A DNA stretch of 64,000 nucleotides from Ga0077555 sp963761475 (GTDB lineage Bacteria; Pseudomonadota; Alphaproteobacteria; Rhizobiales; Hyphomicrobiaceae), in contig CAVXGT010000010.1 in NCBI GenBank assembly GCA_963761475.1, positions 186,001-250,000 on the forward strand, in the 5' to 3' direction. The position numbers and the translations under genes are program-made. How positions within the stretch are numbered: position 1 is the first letter of the stretch; every line of letters begins with the position of its first letter. Under the pieces are notes generated by a model. The model was not told the DNA's origin, ran no database searches, and worked only from the letters and a program-made list of their open reading frames with translations. Positions 1 through 7,324 of this stretch are shown one piece after another.

Positions 1-549
1 CTTATCGAGGCCATAGGCGAGCGCGGCAGCCGTCGGCTCGTTGATGATACGCAGAACCTCGAGGCCCGCGATCTTGCCGGCATCCTTGGTTGCCTGTCGC
101 TGGGCATCGTTGAAGTAGGCCGGCACTGTGATCACGGCCTGCGTCACTTCTGCACCGAGATAGGCCTCGGCGGTCTGCTTCATCTTGATCAGGATGTCGG
201 CGGAAACCTGCTGTGGCGAATACTGCTTGCCCTGCGCTTCGACCCACGCATCGCCGCTCTTGCCCTCGACGATCTTGTAGGGCACCAGCGCCTTGTCCTT
301 GTCGACAACCTTGTCGTCGTAGCGGCGCCCGATGAGGCGCTTGATCGCAAACAGCGTGTTGGTCGGGTTGGTCACGGCTTGGCGCTTGGCCGGCAAACCG
401 ACGAGACGCTCGCCGTCGTCGGTGAAGGCAACGATCGAAGGCGTTGTGTTGGCGCCTTCCGCATTGGGAATGACCTTCGGCTGCCCGCCTTCCATTACGG
501 CAACGCAGGAGTTGGTGGTTCCGAGATCAATGCCGATGACTTTAGACAT
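1..549 (-). CDS. dnaK: Molecular chaperone DnaK (Hsp70), N-terminal part only
   Basis: The frame read from 549 down to the window edge encodes the first 183 residues of Hsp70. It opens with MSKVIGIDLGTTNSCVAVMEG, the phosphate-1 loop of the actin-like ATPase domain, and later has VPAYFNDAQRQATKDAG and the phosphate-2 region before running off the edge. DnaK is the ATP-driven cytoplasmic chaperone that works with DnaJ and GrpE; grpE lies 1 kb away on the same strand. An AGAGGA ribosome site sits about 10 bases before the ATG. The substrate-binding domain and any dnaJ lie outside the window. Identity is certain from the nucleotide-binding motifs; the rest of the protein cannot be judged. Confidence 0.98.
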   Translation of the reverse strand, partial: MSKVIGIDLGTTNSCVAVMEGGQPKVIPNAEGANTTPSIVAFTDDGERLVGLPAKRQAVTNPTNTLFAIKRLIGRRYDDKVVDKDKALVPYKIVEGKSGDAWVEAQGKQYSPQQVSADILIKMKQTAEAYLGAEVTQAVITVPAYFNDAQRQATKDAGKIAGLEVLRIINEPTAAALAYGLDK

Positions 550-598
550 GTCGTTACTGTCCTCTTGTTGCGGCGAACCGTATGGACCCTATCGCCAA

Positions 599-621
599 GG
601 CCGACACCGAACGTGTCGGCC
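599..621 (-). other. Perfect 9-bp hairpin in the dnaK leader
   Basis: GGCCGACAC at 599-607 pairs perfectly with GTGTCGGCC at 613-621 around a 5-base loop. If transcription starts near 697, the hairpin lies in the middle of a leader of about 150 bases. It has no U-tract, so it is not an intrinsic terminator. A regulatory or stabilising role is only a guess. Confidence 0.5.
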
Positions 622-703
622 CCTGCAGGCATCCCTGTGCTCCCGCTCATCGCGAGTGGAGCCGTCGTACGGTCCCCTGGAGCTGTCAAATGACGACATT
701 GCG

Positions 704-734
704 CTATATAGGTGTGGCCGATTGGCCCCGCAAC
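704..734 (-). promoter_or_regulatory. Candidate heat-shock (sigma-32-like) promoter of dnaK
   Basis: On the minus strand, GTTG (734-731) is followed after 18 bases by CCTATATAG (712-704). This resembles the alphaproteobacterial sigma-32 pattern CTTG-N(15-18)-CYTATNT, with an imperfect -35. It lies about 155 bases upstream of the dnaK start. No CIRCE inverted repeat (TTAGCACTC/GAGTGCTAA) is visible here, so HrcA control of dnaK is not supported. Confidence 0.4.
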
Positions 735-811
735 GGTCGAGAGCCATTTGCCCTCGATAAAATGGGACCTACCTGACACATCCGCCACAGCACAGGGGCA
801 TCAAGTATAAA

Positions 812-1426
812 ATGGCGATTCCCGCTGGTTTTCGCCATCTCCAGGGCTATTTCGACGCAGCCGCCCAGGCCGCGTTGATGGACGACGTTCAAACTGTCCT
901 GGACGACGCTCCGTTCTATGTGCCGGCCATGCCACGAACAGGCAAGCCGCTGAGTGTCCGCATGACCAACTGCGGCCCCCTCGGATGGGTAACCGATAAA
1001 GACCACGGCTACCGCTATCAACCCCAGCACCCAGTGACGGGCGCGCCATGGCCTCCCATTCCACCGGCACTGATGGCGCTCTGGCGCGACGTTGCCGGCT
1101 ACGAGCCCCCGCCCGAAGCCTGCCTCGTCAACCATTATGACAGGGCAGCCCGCCTCGGCAGCCACCGCGACTCCGACGAAGCTGACATGGCGGCCCCCGT
1201 CGTTTCCGTGTCGCTCGGCGACGATGCCATTTTCCATGTGGGTGGCCTCCGCCGCGCCGCCCCCAAGTGCCGTATGGTCCTGAAATCCGGCGACGTCGTC
1301 ATCCTGGGCGAGGCGTCCCGCCTGGCCTTCCACGGCATTGACCGGGTCCTTGCCGGATCCAGCACGATCGTGCCCTTCGCCGGCCGCATCAACCTGACGC
1401 TGCGCCGCGTCAACCGACAACAATAA
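812..1426 (+). CDS. alkB: AlkB-type alpha-ketoglutarate-dependent DNA/RNA repair dioxygenase
   Basis: 204 residues, the usual AlkB length. The Fe(II)-binding residues are visible: HRD at about 118-120 (H118, D120) and the distal His at about 174 in AFHGI. The 2-oxoglutarate-binding RxNLTxR motif follows at 192-198 in GRINLTLRR. PVVSVSLGDDAIFHVGG is the jelly-roll strand typical of bacterial AlkB. The enzyme oxidatively demethylates 1-methyladenine and 3-methylcytosine in nucleic acids. It is transcribed divergently from dnaK, sharing a 262-base intergenic region, and ends facing grpE. No strong ribosome site precedes the ATG. There is no adjacent ada gene, so adaptive-response control cannot be inferred. 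Confidence 0.93.
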   Translation: MAIPAGFRHLQGYFDAAAQAALMDDVQTVLDDAPFYVPAMPRTGKPLSVRMTNCGPLGWVTDKDHGYRYQPQHPVTGAPWPPIPPALMALWRDVAGYEPPPEACLVNHYDRAARLGSHRDSDEADMAAPVVSVSLGDDAIFHVGGLRRAAPKCRMVLKSGDVVILGEASRLAFHGIDRVLAGSSTIVPFAGRINLTLRRVNRQQ

Positions 1427-1524
1427 CAAGCGGTGCATGAACGGGCTTGAGCGCCGCACTGCCGCGCTAAGCGACTGCAAAAAATCGAGTTTTACGGGAC
1501 AAACGCCTCGGCCGCAGGCCTCCG

Positions 1525-2304
1525 TCAGGCCGATCGATTGCCATCACCGGAAGGCTGCGTTCCATCCGCTCCTTCACCGCCAGCCGAAGCATCCTCGCCC
1601 GACTGCGGATCTTGCGACGCGCCACCCGCACCGGCCGCCGGTCCGGCCGCCTCTGCAGGTGCAGCCTGCGGTTTCATCCCGCCCTTCGCCACCACAACCA
1701 TGGCCGGCCGAAGCACCCGCTCCTCAATCGTGTAACCCGACTGGAATACCTGTGCCACCGTTCCAGACGGCACGTCCGCCACCGGCATTTCCATCACCGC
1801 CTGGTGGAAATGTGGATTGAACGGCTCTCCCTTCGGATCGACTCGCTTGATGCCATGCCGCTCCAGCACGTTGACGAACTCGCGTTCGATCATCCGCACG
1901 CCCTCGATGAAGCTTTGCAGAGCCGGTGTTTGCTCGACTGAATCCGCGGGCACGGAATCGATCGCCCGCTGCACGTTGTCACCGATGCCAATCACGTCCT
2001 TCGCGAACTTCGTGATCGCGAACTTGGCGATTTCCGCCTTCTCGCGCTCGAGGCGCTTGCGCACGTTTTCCATCTCCGCATGCGTCCGCAGCAGCCGATC
2101 CTTCAAATCGGACGCCTCTACCCGCAATCGCTCGAGCTCGCTCGCTTCCCCTGCGGGCGCAGCCGCTGCTGGTCCTGCGCCTTCGCCCCCATGCCGCTCG
2201 CCCACGGGCTGCGCCGGCTCGCCGTTGCCGATCGCGTCGTTTGCGGCCTGAGGGGGGTTCATGGGATCGGGTTGATCGCCTTCGTTCCTGCTTTCGTTGC
2301 TCAT
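1525..2304 (-). CDS. grpE: Nucleotide exchange factor GrpE
   Basis: 259 residues, longer than the usual 190-210 because of a Pro/Ala-rich N-terminal stretch of about 55 residues and a Gly/Ala-rich C-terminal tail of about 40. The core shows the long coiled coil (ELERLRVEASDLKDRLLRTH and onward) and the C-terminal beta domain with NPHFHQAVMEM and GYTIEERVLRPAMVVVAKGG. GrpE drives ADP release from DnaK. It lies 133 bases downstream of hrcA on the same strand, the common alphaproteobacterial hrcA-grpE order, so the two are probably cotranscribed. A GAGGCGG ribosome site precedes the ATG. The low-complexity tails are variable in the family and carry no inferred function. Confidence 0.96.
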   Translation of the reverse strand: MSNESRNEGDQPDPMNPPQAANDAIGNGEPAQPVGERHGGEGAGPAAAAPAGEASELERLRVEASDLKDRLLRTHAEMENVRKRLEREKAEIAKFAITKFAKDVIGIGDNVQRAIDSVPADSVEQTPALQSFIEGVRMIEREFVNVLERHGIKRVDPKGEPFNPHFHQAVMEMPVADVPSGTVAQVFQSGYTIEERVLRPAMVVVAKGGMKPQAAPAEAAGPAAGAGGASQDPQSGEDASAGGEGADGTQPSGDGNRSA

Positions 2305-2437
2305 ACCGCCTCTGCTTCCCGATTGGATCTGGTCAGAGCTTCAGCCTGCGCGAACTCGAGCGCGCACCGCTGGCTCTGGACCAGAAGCTGGTCATGATGG
2401 ATCTCAATTCCGCATATCGACCCGCAGGACACAAAAA

Positions 2438-3493
2438 TCAAGCGAGCGCCTTGCCGACCAGCCGCGCCGTATAGTCCACCATAGGGATAATACGTGCGTA
2501 GTTGAGGCGCGTCGGCCCGATCACACCCAGCACACCGACCACCTTCGAGGTCGCGTCCCGGAATGGCGCCACAACCAGCGATGATCCCGACAGCGAGAAC
2601 AGCTTGTTCTCCGAGCCGATAAAGATGTGTACGCCCTCGCCGCGCTCCGCGAGCCCCAACAGGTCGACGAGCTCCCGCTTGGTTTCCAGATCATGGAACA
2701 GTTGCCGGATGCGCTCGAGATCCTCGACGGCGGCCAGATCCTTGAGCAGGTTTCCCTGTCCTCTCACCAGCAGGCTGCGTTTCTCGTCCTGCGATCCCGA
2801 CCATGTCGCAAGGCCCGCCGAAATGACCTTCTGCGTCAACACGTCGAGTTCGGCCTTGGCCTTGGCAAGGTCGGCCTCGATGCGTTTCGTGGCCTCCCCG
2901 ATCGTCATTCCCCTGACGTGATGATTGATGTAATTCGACGCTTCCGCCAGTGACGACGGCGGCAGGCCGCGCGGCACCTGGATCACCCGGTTTTCGACCG
3001 TCTGATCCTCGCCGACCAGCACCACCAAGGCCTTGCCTGGCTCCAGAGCCACAAACTCGATGTGCTTGAGTCGCACATCCTGCTTCTCCGAAAGCACCAG
3101 CCCCGCGCAGTGGGACAGCCCCGAAATCATGTTTCCGGCATCGGAAAGCAGTTGCTCAACCGGCTTTTGCCGGCGCGAGGCCAGTTCCCCCTCGATCTTC
3201 CGCCGCTCTTCCTCACTCAGGTTCCCGACCTCGAGGAACCCGTCGACGAATAGCCGCAACCCCGTTTGCGTCGGCAATCGGCCGGCAGATGTGTGCGGGG
3301 CATAGATCAGCCCCAGCTCCTCCAGATCAGACATCACATTACGCACCGACGCCGGCGACAGCGTCATCGGCAGCGTACGTGCGAGGTTGCGTGATCCAAC
3401 GGGCTCACCGGTCGCAAGATAACTCTCGACGATCTGCCTGAAGATCTCCCGCGATCGGTCGTTGAGACGTTGAATCCCGGAAATTTTCTCCAT
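2438..3493 (-). CDS. hrcA: Heat-inducible transcription repressor HrcA
   Basis: 351 residues, normal for HrcA. The N-terminal winged helix is recognisable (LNDRSREIFRQIVESYLATG, then GSRNLARTL and SPASVRNVMSDLEELGL). The central GAF-like domain follows, and the protein ends with FRDATSKVVGVLGVIGPTRL and MVDYTARLVGKAL, both characteristic. HrcA represses chaperone operons by binding CIRCE elements. I found no CIRCE sequence in this window, so its targets (classically groESL) are presumably elsewhere. Unlike many Rhizobiales, rph is not the divergent neighbour; the gene upstream on the same strand is a dehydrogenase. Confidence 0.96.
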   Translation of the reverse strand: MEKISGIQRLNDRSREIFRQIVESYLATGEPVGSRNLARTLPMTLSPASVRNVMSDLEELGLIYAPHTSAGRLPTQTGLRLFVDGFLEVGNLSEEERRKIEGELASRRQKPVEQLLSDAGNMISGLSHCAGLVLSEKQDVRLKHIEFVALEPGKALVVLVGEDQTVENRVIQVPRGLPPSSLAEASNYINHHVRGMTIGEATKRIEADLAKAKAELDVLTQKVISAGLATWSGSQDEKRSLLVRGQGNLLKDLAAVEDLERIRQLFHDLETKRELVDLLGLAERGEGVHIFIGSENKLFSLSGSSLVVAPFRDATSKVVGVLGVIGPTRLNYARIIPMVDYTARLVGKALA

Positions 3494-3544
3494 GTCCAGC
3501 CTGTCATCTGACCATGCGCCGCCTGAACCGGACGGCCTCTGAAA

Positions 3545-3572
3545 AGCTAGGTGCCGGACCGCCTCGCGTCAA
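3545..3572 (-). promoter_or_regulatory. Candidate housekeeping promoter of hrcA-grpE
   Basis: On the minus strand TTGACG (3572-3567) is followed after 16 bases by CTAGCT (3550-3545). This approximates the alphaproteobacterial sigma-70 pattern and lies 52 bases before the hrcA start. It is a visual match only. Confidence 0.35.
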
Positions 3573-3628
3573 TGGACCATGCCTCAGACCCGACAACGTC
3601 GCCGGACCATCGACGAGGCAACCCCAGC

Positions 3629-4705
3629 TCAGACGTTGGAGCCGTGGATGGCCTCGATCACAGCCGCCGTGACGTCCGCCGTCCGTGCCGTGCCGCCAAG
3701 ATCCGGCGTATGGAAACGGGCATCGCCCGTCACCTTCTCGATTGCAGTCATCAGCCGGTCGGCGGCGGGCTTCTCGCCGAGATGCTCTAGCAGCATCACC
3801 GCTGACCAGAATGTGCCGATCGGATTGGCGATGCCCTTGCCGGTGATGTCGAAAGCCGAGCCGTGAATGGGCTCGAACATCGACGGAAACGCCCGCTCCG
3901 GATTGAGATTGGCTGTCGGCGCGATGCCGAGCGAACCCGCCAAGGCCGCCGCCAGGTCGGACAGGATGTCGGCATGCAGGTTGGTCGCCACCACCGTATC
4001 GATCGACTGCGGCTTCATCACCATCCTCATCGTCATGGCATCGACCAGCATCTTGTCCCACGTCACGTCCGGGAATTCGCGAGCCACGTCAGCCGCAATC
4101 TCGTCCCACATCACCATGGCGTGGCGCTGCGCGTTCGACTTCGTCACCACGGTCAGCAGTTTGCGTGGCCGCGCCTGCGCCAGCTTGAACGCGAAGCGGA
4201 TGATCCGCTCGACGCCGGCCCGCGTGAACATCGAGACATCGGTTGCAGCTTCGAGCGGCGAGCCCTGGTGCACCCGCCCGCCAACGCCGGAATACTCGCC
4301 TTCCGAGTTCTCGCGCACGATCACCCAGTCGAGCTCCTTGCCTTGCACATGCCGCAACGGCGAAGTGATCCCCGGCAGCACTCGTGTTGGACGCACGTTG
4401 GCGTACTGGTCGAACGGCTGACAGATGGCAAGCCTGAGGCCCCACAGGGTGACATGGTCGGGAATTTCGGGATGACCGGCCGACCCGAAAAGAATGGCGT
4501 CATGGCCACGGATCTTGTCGCGCCCGTTCTCAGGCATCATGCGGCCGTGCTTCTTGTAGTATTCACCACCCCAGTCGAAGTGGTCGAAGGCCAGCTTGAA
4601 CCCACCCTCGCGCTTGGCCAGCGCCTCCAAAACCTCGATGCCGGCCGAAATGACCTCGGTGCCAATGCCATCACCCGGAATTGCAGCAATCTTGTAGGTC
4701 TTCAC
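3629..4705 (-). CDS. Isocitrate/isopropylmalate dehydrogenase family enzyme, probably tartrate or D-malate dehydrogenase
   Basis: 358 residues from the preferred GTG start at 4705, which has a GGATGGAGACGGA ribosome-site region just upstream; a TTG at 4732 would add nine residues. The N-terminus KIAAIPGDGIGTEV and the C-terminal FEPIHGSAFDITGKGIANP are signatures of NAD-dependent beta-hydroxyacid oxidative decarboxylases. IVRENSEGEYSG and TKSNAQRHAMVMWDE fit the tartrate dehydrogenase/D-malate dehydrogenase branch better than LeuB or Icd. The likely reaction is oxidation and decarboxylation of D-malate or tartrate in the cytoplasm. It is divergent from the CoA-transferase operon at 5036, separated by 330 bases. 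The exact substrate cannot be set from sequence alone. Confidence 0.85.
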   Translation of the reverse strand: MKTYKIAAIPGDGIGTEVISAGIEVLEALAKREGGFKLAFDHFDWGGEYYKKHGRMMPENGRDKIRGHDAILFGSAGHPEIPDHVTLWGLRLAICQPFDQYANVRPTRVLPGITSPLRHVQGKELDWVIVRENSEGEYSGVGGRVHQGSPLEAATDVSMFTRAGVERIIRFAFKLAQARPRKLLTVVTKSNAQRHAMVMWDEIAADVAREFPDVTWDKMLVDAMTMRMVMKPQSIDTVVATNLHADILSDLAAALAGSLGIAPTANLNPERAFPSMFEPIHGSAFDITGKGIANPIGTFWSAVMLLEHLGEKPAADRLMTAIEKVTGDARFHTPDLGGTARTADVTAAVIEAIHGSNV

Positions 4706-5035
4706 GTCTCCGTCTCCATCCTCTAGCCGCAATCACGCCTCGAAGCGCCCGAACGTCGGTTGACCTCGAGAACCAAGCCCAAACCAGCCTCGCCGGTGTC
4801 GCTGCTGGGCGCCACGCCGGGTCACGCTTATAGGCCTTTGCTCACCGGCATGATAGCGGCCTTGACCCCGTACCCGGATCGCCAGCCCCGGACCGCGACC
4901 GCCGCACCCGGTAGCCGCCCCCGCATTCATCCCATTGCCAGCCCTCACACGCCACCTCCCAAGCTGAGACCGGCCGGTTTCGCTTGACCCTGCCTCCGCC
5001 GCTCTGGCAGCCTTCGCCCAAGGGAGAGAACATCT
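4706..5035. other. Divergent intergenic region with no gene seen
   Basis: 330 bases between the dehydrogenase (minus) and the CoA-transferase operon (plus). Short open frames here lack ribosome sites or recognisable protein features. It should carry promoters for both directions. I can point only to AAGGGAGAG just before the ATG at 5036, and see no clear -10/-35 pair or operator. Confidence 0.6.
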
Positions 5036-5716
5036 ATGCCGACAGACAAACGCGTCTCCGACGCCGCCACCGCACTGGCCGGCGTCAAGGATGGTGCCAC
5101 AGTGCTCATTTCGGGCTTTGGCGGCGCCGGCTTTCCCAACAATCTCATCATCGCGCTGCGTGAGCTGGGCCCGCGGGATCTCACCCTGGTGGTCAACTCG
5201 GCCACCCACCGCTACGCCTTCACGGGCGATCTCATAGAGCGCGGCATGGTTCGCAAGGTGGTGTGCAGCGCCGCCCGCGGCCACGCCCCCGGCTTGTCGC
5301 CGTTCGAGGAAATGTGGTCGCAAGGCAAGATCGAACTCGAATGCCTGCCGCAAGGCACGTTTGCAGAAGCGATCCGGGCCGGCGGCGCCGGCATTCCAGC
5401 CTTCTACACCCCGGTTGGCGTCGGCACCGACCTCACCAAGGGCAAGGAGGTCCGCGTCTTCGATGGCCGCGAGCATGTCCTCGAAAGGGCCATCAAGGGC
5501 GACCTCGCCCTGATCCGCGCCGACACCGCCGACCGTTATGGCAACCTCACCTTCCGTTACTCACAGGCCAACTTCGGTCCGGCCATGGCAACCGCTTCCG
5601 CCCTAGCTGTTGCCGAGGTTAACCAGGTGGCGCCGGAACCCATGTCACACCTGGAGATCGATCTGCCCGGTGTCTTCATCGACCGGGTTCTGCCCTGCCC
5701 GATGCTCTGGCCGTGA
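5036..5716 (+). CDS. 3-oxoacid CoA-transferase family, subunit A
   Basis: 226 residues, the normal length of the alpha subunit of class I CoA-transferases. The N-terminal GATVLISGFGGAGFPNNLI is the family's glycine-rich CoA-binding motif, and the late segment DLALIRADTADRYGNL is also typical. The enzyme moves CoA between a donor acyl-CoA such as succinyl-CoA and a free 3-oxoacid such as acetoacetate or 3-oxoadipate. The stop codon abuts subunit B, whose ribosome site TGAGGA overlaps this stop, so the two are translationally coupled. It could be PcaI, ScoA or AtoD; the neighbours (no beta-ketoadipate genes) do not decide. The ATG has AAGGGAGAG upstream. Confidence 0.92.
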   Translation: MPTDKRVSDAATALAGVKDGATVLISGFGGAGFPNNLIIALRELGPRDLTLVVNSATHRYAFTGDLIERGMVRKVVCSAARGHAPGLSPFEEMWSQGKIELECLPQGTFAEAIRAGGAGIPAFYTPVGVGTDLTKGKEVRVFDGREHVLERAIKGDLALIRADTADRYGNLTFRYSQANFGPAMATASALAVAEVNQVAPEPMSHLEIDLPGVFIDRVLPCPMLWP

Positions 5717-5727
5717 GGACCAGCACA

Positions 5728-6411
5728 ATGAAACCATTGAACAGACGCCAGATGGCATGGCGCGCCGCCCAGGACATCCAGGACGGCCAGCTCGTCAACC
5801 TGGGGCTCGGCATGCCACTCGCCGTTGCCGACTATCTTCGGCCCGGCCTCGACATCTTCATCCAGTCCGAGAACGGCGTCATCGGCGCCGGTCCCCTCGC
5901 CGCGCCCGACGACATCGACACCGACCGGGTCGACGCCGGTGGCCGCCGCATCACGCTTCGTCCCGGCGGCTCGATCGTTGATTCCGCCGCCTCCTTCGCC
6001 ATGATCCGAGGCGGCCACATCGACATCACCGTGCTTGGAGCCTTCGAAGTTGCAGCCAACGGCGATCTCGCCAACTGGGATATGCGCGTGCCGAACAAGG
6101 GCCCGCTCGTCGGTGGCGCCATGGACTTGGCCGCCAGCGCCCGCGCCGTCTGGGTCATCATGGAGCACAACACCCGCAAGGGAGCGCCCCGCATCATCGA
6201 GGCGTGCACCCTGCCGTTGACCGCCCAACGCTGCGTCACGCGCGTCTACACCGACCTCGCAGTCCTTGAGATCACTCCGGACGGCGTCCTCGTCCGCGAC
6301 ATCATTCCGGGTCTTGAGCGCCGCGAGCTGGAAAAGCGCACCGGTGTCCCGCTGCAGTACGCGCCTGATTGCGGCACCATCCAGGCCCCTGACATCGCCG
6401 ACGAAAAATAG
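5728..6411 (+). CDS. 3-oxoacid CoA-transferase family, subunit B
   Basis: 227 residues from ATG 5728, chosen because TGAGGA at 5714-5719 is well spaced; a GTG at 5713 overlapping the upstream gene would add five residues. FIQSENGVIGAGP contains the SENG motif whose glutamate forms the covalent glutamyl-CoA intermediate. NLGLGMPLAVADYL near the N-terminus and GAFEVAANGDLANW in the middle are also standard beta-subunit features. It forms the heteromeric enzyme with the preceding gene. The SDR gene follows 86 bases downstream on the same strand, suggesting one catabolic transcript. Confidence 0.93.
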   Translation: MKPLNRRQMAWRAAQDIQDGQLVNLGLGMPLAVADYLRPGLDIFIQSENGVIGAGPLAAPDDIDTDRVDAGGRRITLRPGGSIVDSAASFAMIRGGHIDITVLGAFEVAANGDLANWDMRVPNKGPLVGGAMDLAASARAVWVIMEHNTRKGAPRIIEACTLPLTAQRCVTRVYTDLAVLEITPDGVLVRDIIPGLERRELEKRTGVPLQYAPDCGTIQAPDIADEK

Positions 6412-6497
6412 ACATCACAACCACAACTAAACCGCCTGCGCTTTGCGCCAGCCCCTGAAGGCCCGCGAGCCCACGCACAACAAGGGAATTGAGCGCC

Positions 6498-7265
6498 ATG
6501 CGACGCTTTGAAGGTCAGGTGGCCCTGGTGACCGGCGGCGCCTCGGGAATTGGCGAGGCCACCGTCCGGCGTTTCGCTGCCGAAGGCGCCGGGGTCGCCT
6601 TTGCCGACCGTGACGGCGAGCGCGGCCGCAAACTCGCCGCCGAGATCGCGGCGGCCGGCGGCACGGCGCAATTCTTCGAGGCCGACGTCTCCAGTGAGGC
6701 CGCCGTCACGGGGTTTGTCGAAAAGGCGGCTGCAGCACTGGGTTCTCCCGACATCCTCGTCAACAATGCCGGCATTCGTATGTACCAGACGGTCGTCGAG
6801 GCCAGCGCCGAGAGCTGGGACGAGCTGCTGGCCATCAACTTGAAGAGCTACATCTTCTCCGCCAAGGCCGCGATCCCCCTGATGCGCAAAAAGGGTACCG
6901 GCGCCATCGTCAACGTCGCCTCTGTGCGTTCCATCACGGCTGGAGAGCGCACCATCCAGTATGACACCGCCAAAGCCGCCATCGCCGGCCTCACGCGCGG
7001 CCTCGCCATGGATCATTCGCCCGAAGGCATCCGCGTCAACGCGGTTTGCCCCGGCCCGATCTTCACGCCGTTCCATGCCCGTCGTATTGCCGCCGCCGGC
7101 ACGAGCGTCGACCAGTACAACGCAGATGCCGCAAGTCGCACCATGATGAAGCGACCAGGCACCGCCGATGAGGTTGCAGCCTGCATCCTTTTCCTGGCCT
7201 CGTCTGACGCCTCCTACATGACCGGCTCGCTGTTGTTCGTCGACGGTGGCCTGACCGCCATATGA
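6498..7265 (+). CDS. Short-chain dehydrogenase/reductase (classical SDR)
   Basis: 255 residues from ATG 6498, supported by AAGGGA ten bases before; a TTG nine bases earlier is less likely. It has the NAD(P)-binding TGGASGIG motif, NNAG, the catalytic Ser region and the YxxxK pair (Y155 and K159 in QYDTAKAA). PGPIFTPF follows the active site and the C-terminus has the usual TGSLLFVDGG. Enzymes of this type oxidise or reduce a secondary alcohol/ketone. The place after a CoA-transferase suggests a beta-hydroxyacid or hydroxyacyl substrate, but that is inference from context; SDR specificity is not readable by eye. Confidence 0.9.
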   Translation: MRRFEGQVALVTGGASGIGEATVRRFAAEGAGVAFADRDGERGRKLAAEIAAAGGTAQFFEADVSSEAAVTGFVEKAAAALGSPDILVNNAGIRMYQTVVEASAESWDELLAINLKSYIFSAKAAIPLMRKKGTGAIVNVASVRSITAGERTIQYDTAKAAIAGLTRGLAMDHSPEGIRVNAVCPGPIFTPFHARRIAAAGTSVDQYNADAASRTMMKRPGTADEVAACILFLASSDASYMTGSLLFVDGGLTAI

Positions 7266-7324
7266 GGGCCGCTGCACGCCGCTGAGCGGAAAGCCCCAAT
7301 CCAGTTACTTGCACGGAGCCGCGC

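Noticed and set aside
550..811. CIRCE operator for HrcA upstream of dnaK
   Set aside because: No TTAGCACTC/GAGTGCTAA-type repeat is present; the only hairpin has an unrelated sequence.
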